This document shows, piece by piece, positions 60,517 through 64,000 of a DNA stretch of 64,000 nucleotides. This DNA comes from Rhizobium sp. R634 (GTDB lineage Bacteria; Pseudomonadota; Alphaproteobacteria; Rhizobiales; Rhizobiaceae): assembly GCF_002211305.1 (NCBI RefSeq), contig NZ_LOKW01000026.1, forward strand, positions 1 to 64,000, given 5' to 3'. The stretch's first letter is position 1; every line of letters begins with the position of its first letter. A program made the position numbers and the translations under genes. The notes under the pieces were generated by a model. The model saw nothing but the letters and a program-made list of their open reading frames with translations, was not told where the DNA came from and did no database searches.

Positions 60517-61568
60517 GATCGCGGCATGATCTCCTGCGGGCGGCTGACGGCTGCGACACTGCCCCTTTCGACGAGATGGCAGGAAAGCTCGACGCGCCGC
60601 CGCGGCATCGCAAGGCCGAGCATCATGTCGCGCAAGAGATCGAGCGCGGTGGCGCCGAGTTCGCGCATCGGAATATGCACTGTCGAAAGCGGCGGATTGA
60701 GAAAGGCCGATTGCGGCAGGTCGTCGATACCCATGACGGAAATGTCCTGCGGCACGGCATAACCCATTGCCTGCAAACCGCGCAGGGCGCCGTTAGCAAG
60801 GCTGTCGCCTGCCGTGAGGATGGCGGTGAAGAAGAGGCCCTTGTCGCGGACGAGACGGGTGACAGCCTCGGCGCCGAGATCCGGCAGCCAGTCGTCGACC
60901 TCGAGAACCATTTCGCAACCGGCTGCCAGCCCATGGTTCTGCAGCGCATCGCGCCAGCCCTCCAGGCGACGCTCGATCGTCCGTCGCCCCGGCCTCAGCA
61001 TGAACAGGATGCGTTCGTGACCGGCCTTGATCAGCCGCTCCGCGGCAATGAAGGCGGCCGAGCGATTGCAGGGCGTGACACTGGAAAGCCGCATATAGGG
61101 ATCGTCGCTGTTGACGAGCACGACGGGCTTTCCAAGATCGGCGGCCGCCGCAAGCATGTCCTCCTCGTCGACGGTGAGGATCAGCATCCCGCCGAAGCTC
61201 GCATCATCGTGCATCTCCGCAATGACACGCGCCTCGTCGGCTTTGTCGGCAATAGGACGCATCGCCACCTCGATGCCGAGGGCGGCTGCGCGCGCATTCA
61301 AACCTTCGAGAACGTGGAGCGTGAACTGGTTGCGGACGTAATCGATCATTGCCGCGCCCGAGGCCACAAGCATGACCTTCTTGCCGGCGACGCTCGCCGG
61401 CAGGGCGTAGCTCACCGCGCTCGCCGTTTCCAGCACCAGCTTGCGGATTTCGGGCCTCACGCCCTTTTCCCCGGCGAGCGCCCGGGACACCGTGCTGATC
61501 GATACGCCGCATCGGGCGGCGATATCATCGAGACGCGTGCGCCTGCCTTTTTTCTGCTCCGCCGCCAT
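60513..61568 (-). CDS. LacI-family transcriptional regulator
   Basis: 351-residue repressor: HTH residues about 10-35 (RLDDIAARCGVSISTVSRALAG), hinge and type 1 periplasmic-binding-like domain with PVVLVNSDDPYMRLSSVTPCN and VMGIDDLPQSAFLNPPLSTV. It is divergent from the large uncharacterised gene at 61749, its likely target. Start at 61568 (MAAEQKK) with GGAG; the frame extends to 61592. Confidence 0.92.
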   Translation of the reverse strand: MAAEQKKGRRTRLDDIAARCGVSISTVSRALAGEKGVRPEIRKLVLETASAVSYALPASVAGKKVMLVASGAAMIDYVRNQFTLHVLEGLNARAAALGIEVAMRPIADKADEARVIAEMHDDASFGGMLILTVDEEDMLAAAADLGKPVVLVNSDDPYMRLSSVTPCNRSAAFIAAERLIKAGHERILFMLRPGRRTIERRLEGWRDALQNHGLAAGCEMVLEVDDWLPDLGAEAVTRLVRDKGLFFTAILTAGDSLANGALRGLQAMGYAVPQDISVMGIDDLPQSAFLNPPLSTVHIPMRELGATALDLLRDMMLGLAMPRRRVELSCHLVERGSVAAVSRPQEIMPRS

Positions 61569-61748
61569 GAGATCTCCTCGCTCCCTCGTCATTTATGCAA
61601 AAATCTTTCAGATTGCGCAAATGAAATGCCTATGCACAATTGCCCGCGAGGAGACCGCAACAAAGCAGGGAGGCTGAAGATGCGGCTTTACGGGCAGTCC
61701 ATGCGCCGGTGTTTCGCCTGCTGTCTTCAGGTTCAAGCGGGCTGAAAC
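61569..61748. promoter_or_regulatory. Divergent lacI / 61749-gene promoter region
   Basis: 180 bases between the divergent starts; AT-rich at about 61585-61640. A LacI operator would be expected here, but I cannot single out a convincing palindrome. Confidence 0.35.
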
Positions 61749-64000
61749 ATGGCCGCCGCTCAGCAATCCCATATCCGTCGTAAGACCCCGAAACAGAGCC
61801 CGATCGTCTACTGGCAGCTCGGCCATCTCTCGCAGGCACGCTACGACGTCGCCGATCGCCCGATGGAAGGCAGGATGGATCCCTTCTTCTTCGTCACCAA
61901 GACGAAGAATTTCATCCCGCATGAATATCCTTGCCGCACCGAATTCAAAGCGTCCTTCGCCGGCCTGACACCGAAACCGATCACCGAATTCGAAGCCGTC
62001 CGCTGGTGGCTTCCCTTTGCCTCGCCGCGTGTCGATCTCTCCGGCTTCTGGTTTCGCCCGACGCGCATCGGCTGCTGGGCGCGCACCTTCCTCGATACCC
62101 CGACTGCCGGGCCGGCCAAGCTTCGCCTGTCGACCTGCGGCGGCGCCATCCTCCTCGTCAACGGCCGCGAACAGGGCTTCATGGCGCCTTACGAGCGCAA
62201 TCTGGAAGCCCAGCAGATCTTCGAGGTGGAGCTTGTCGCTGGCCTCAACGAGATCCGCATCTATTTTGACGACCTCGCCGAACGCGATGCCCGCTTCTAT
62301 TTCCAGTTGGACTATCTCGATGGACCGGAGGTCGAGACATCGGTCCCCGTGCCGATCGCCGCCGATGCTGCGGGTGGGCTGGAGGCGATCCTCGAAGGCA
62401 TGCGCTTCGACCGCGCAGCCTATCTCGGCGAGGATGTGACGATCCTCTTCCCCGCGCCGCTGCCGCTAGCGCTGAGCTGTCATGTCGAGATCGAAGGCGA
62501 CTTCATGTCGACCGAGCGCTTCGACTATGACTTTGCGCTGGAGAAGGGCACGACCAAGTTGGAACTCGGAACCTCGGCACGCATGCCGGCCGATTTCCGC
62601 CATTTCCGCATCACTTTCAAGACTGGCGCGCTGTCGCTCGGCCGCACGCTCGGCGTCGAGATCTGTCATCCCGACCGCCAGGGGCCTGCGCCTGCCGCCC
62701 TGGCGGACCGCGTCGCCGAGGCGCTTGCCGAGGTCGCCGCCCATTCCGAGCCCGACACGGTCTGCGCTTTCGCCCGTCTTGCGCTGGGGCAGGGCGGCGA
62801 GGAGACCGAGGCGATGATCTCGGCCATGCTACCCATCATCGAAGACTGCCACGACTGCGCCGATTTTGTGCTGGTGCCGCTGTTGTTTGCCTATACGCGC
62901 TGGAGCGATCTGCTGTCGCCGGAACTGCGCGGCAAGATCGAGCACGCCGTTCTCAATTACCGCTATTGGATGGACGAGCCCGGCAACGACGTTCAGTGGT
63001 ATTTTTCGGAAAACCACGCGCTGCTCTTCCACACCGCCGCCTATCTCGGCGGCAGGCTTTTCCCCGATGCCATTTTCGTCCGTTCCGGCCGCACCGGCAC
63101 CGAGCAGATGAAGGTCGGCGAAGAGCGTGTCCGCGCCTGGCTCGATCATTTCGAGCGCTGGGAAATGGCCGAGTGGAATTCCGTTCCCTATTTCCCGATC
63201 GACCTCAAAGGTCTGACGGCGCTTGCCGCCTGCGCGCCGGATGAGACGATCCGCGCCCGCGCGAATGCCAGCATCATTCGCCTGATGGAGATCGTCGCCC
63301 GCTCGGCCCATCACGGCATGCTGACCGGCAGCCAGGGCCGCTCCTACGAACATACGCTGCGGCCCGGCCGCTCTGTCGAACTCTCCGCCATCGCCCGTCT
63401 GCTCTGGGGCCGCGGCTGGTATGGCCGGCGCGTGCACGCGCTGCCGCAGCTTGCCGTCTGCATCCGAGACCACGGCCTGCAATTTCCCGAAAGCCTTGCT
63501 GCGATCGCTGCGCATGATACCGCCGAGGCGCAGGAGTGGAGCTTCTCCCAGGGCGAGAACCGGTTTGCTGCCCTCTACCACTACAAGACACGCGACACCG
63601 CGCTCGGCACCATCGCGCATTATCGCCCTGGCGCCTGGGGCTATCAGGAGACGGTGCTGCATCTGCGCTTGGGCAACCGGCCGGAAGCGCAGATCTGGAT
63701 CAACCATCCCGGCGAAACCATCCAGTTCGGTTACGGCCGGCCGAGCTTCTGGGGCGGCTGCGGAACGCTCCCGCGCGTGCATCAATATCGTGATCTGGCG
63801 ATCCTCGATTTCGATATTCATGAGGGGCAGCCGGATTTCACCCATGCGTGGTTCCCGCTCGAAGCCTTCGACGACACGGTGGTCGACGGTAATGTGGCAC
63901 TCGCCCGCTCCGGCGATGGGCTGGCGATGCTGATCGGCAACGGGCCGCTCGATCCGGTGAAGCACGGCCCGACGACGGATGTCGAGCTGCGGCTCTCCGG
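61749..64000 (+). CDS. Large uncharacterised protein, probable toroid-fold carbohydrate-active enzyme (3' end outside window)
   Basis: At least 750 codons open from the ATG at 61749 to the window end. No family is recognised with confidence. The N-terminal 270 residues look beta-rich, with Trp/Phe and a segment (LRLSTCGGAILLVNGREQGFMAPYERN) reminiscent of galactose-binding beta-sandwiches. From about residue 370 the chain is helical and has SENHALLFHTAAYLGG and EWNSVPYFPIDLKGLTALAA; such SENH and E-x-NS-x-x-Y motifs remind one of (alpha/alpha)6 toroid lyases and glycosidases. No signal peptide is visible, so it would act in the cytoplasm. Regulation by the divergent LacI is likely. Confidence 0.6.
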   Translation, partial: MAAAQQSHIRRKTPKQSPIVYWQLGHLSQARYDVADRPMEGRMDPFFFVTKTKNFIPHEYPCRTEFKASFAGLTPKPITEFEAVRWWLPFASPRVDLSGFWFRPTRIGCWARTFLDTPTAGPAKLRLSTCGGAILLVNGREQGFMAPYERNLEAQQIFEVELVAGLNEIRIYFDDLAERDARFYFQLDYLDGPEVETSVPVPIAADAAGGLEAILEGMRFDRAAYLGEDVTILFPAPLPLALSCHVEIEGDFMSTERFDYDFALEKGTTKLELGTSARMPADFRHFRITFKTGALSLGRTLGVEICHPDRQGPAPAALADRVAEALAEVAAHSEPDTVCAFARLALGQGGEETEAMISAMLPIIEDCHDCADFVLVPLLFAYTRWSDLLSPELRGKIEHAVLNYRYWMDEPGNDVQWYFSENHALLFHTAAYLGGRLFPDAIFVRSGRTGTEQMKVGEERVRAWLDHFERWEMAEWNSVPYFPIDLKGLTALAACAPDETIRARANASIIRLMEIVARSAHHGMLTGSQGRSYEHTLRPGRSVELSAIARLLWGRGWYGRRVHALPQLAVCIRDHGLQFPESLAAIAAHDTAEAQEWSFSQGENRFAALYHYKTRDTALGTIAHYRPGAWGYQETVLHLRLGNRPEAQIWINHPGETIQFGYGRPSFWGGCGTLPRVHQYRDLAILDFDIHEGQPDFTHAWFPLEAFDDTVVDGNVALARSGDGLAMLIGNGPLDPVKHGPTTDVELRLS

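Noticed and set aside
62829..63965. 378-codon frame on the minus strand
   Set aside because: Shadow of the large plus-strand gene from 61749, whose codon pattern and protein composition are normal.
1..64000. CRISPR array, prophage or IS element
   Set aside because: No regular spacer repeats, no cas, integrase, transposase or phage structural genes seen anywhere in the window.

Overview
The window reads as chromosomal DNA of a Rhizobium species close to R. leguminosarum/R. etli. The grounds are high GC, a fused ispDF gene, the dusB(nifR3)-ntrB-ntrC ... ntrY-ntrX-dat-hfq-hflX order of Rhizobiales, a DUF2849/DUF934-type sulfite reductase operon, DUF982 small proteins, Aap-like and Thu-like ABC transporters, and intergenic palindromes of rhizobial style. 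This is inferred from gene content; no database was searched.

Layout. (1) 1-7.06 kb is core: end of lipA, a P-loop kinase, a RatA/Coq10-like gene, cinA C-domain, ispDF, then dusB-ntrB-ntrC with ATGA overlaps. (2) 7.06-19.1 kb is an accessory block sitting where ntrY normally follows ntrC: an aldo/keto reductase, an amino-acid ABC importer with dsdA, a LysR regulator, and a divergent glyA-like/folD/purU operon. The GlyA-like protein carries active-site changes away from ordinary SHMT (Thr60 where E. coli has Tyr55, Thr234 before PLP Lys235). The whole block can be read as a pathway for alpha-substituted serines: import, removal of the hydroxymethyl group to THF giving a D-amino acid (D-serine or D-alanine), D-serine to pyruvate by DsdA, and THF recycling by FolD and PurU with formate release. 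This is the main candidate for an undescribed system here. (3) 19.2-25.5 kb resumes the core: ntrY, ntrX, D-amino-acid aminotransferase, hfq, hflX. (4) 25.9-34.6 kb: mazG, a deaminase, the cysG-DUF2849-cysI-DUF934 assimilatory sulfite operon, a UbiH-like monooxygenase, an AEC transporter, ccdA; then tRNA-Lys(TTT).

(5) 34.9-40 kb is a patch of small and signalling genes: two small membrane proteins, two class III nucleotidyl cyclases with different input domains (DUF5939-like zinc ribbon; DUF4242), a small lipoprotein, two DUF982 proteins (one behind a good sigma-54 promoter match). (6) 40.1-44.1 kb: a MarR regulator divergent from an FAD monooxygenase-MFS pair, with two matching 15-bp operators, then a DUF2938 membrane protein. 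(7) 44.3-51.7 kb: a Thu-like sugar cluster (ThuA, Gfo/Idh oxidoreductase, ROK repressor, divergent SBP-permease-permease-ATPase). (8) 52-64 kb: a uronate/aldarate-type cluster (kdgD, uxuA, GntR regulator with operator-like palindromes, a five-gene peptide-family ABC importer), an FMN reductase, a LacI regulator, and a large uncharacterised protein running off the right edge that looks like a carbohydrate-active toroid enzyme.

Starts were chosen by ribosome-binding sites and family alignment from memory; transmembrane and domain limits are approximate.
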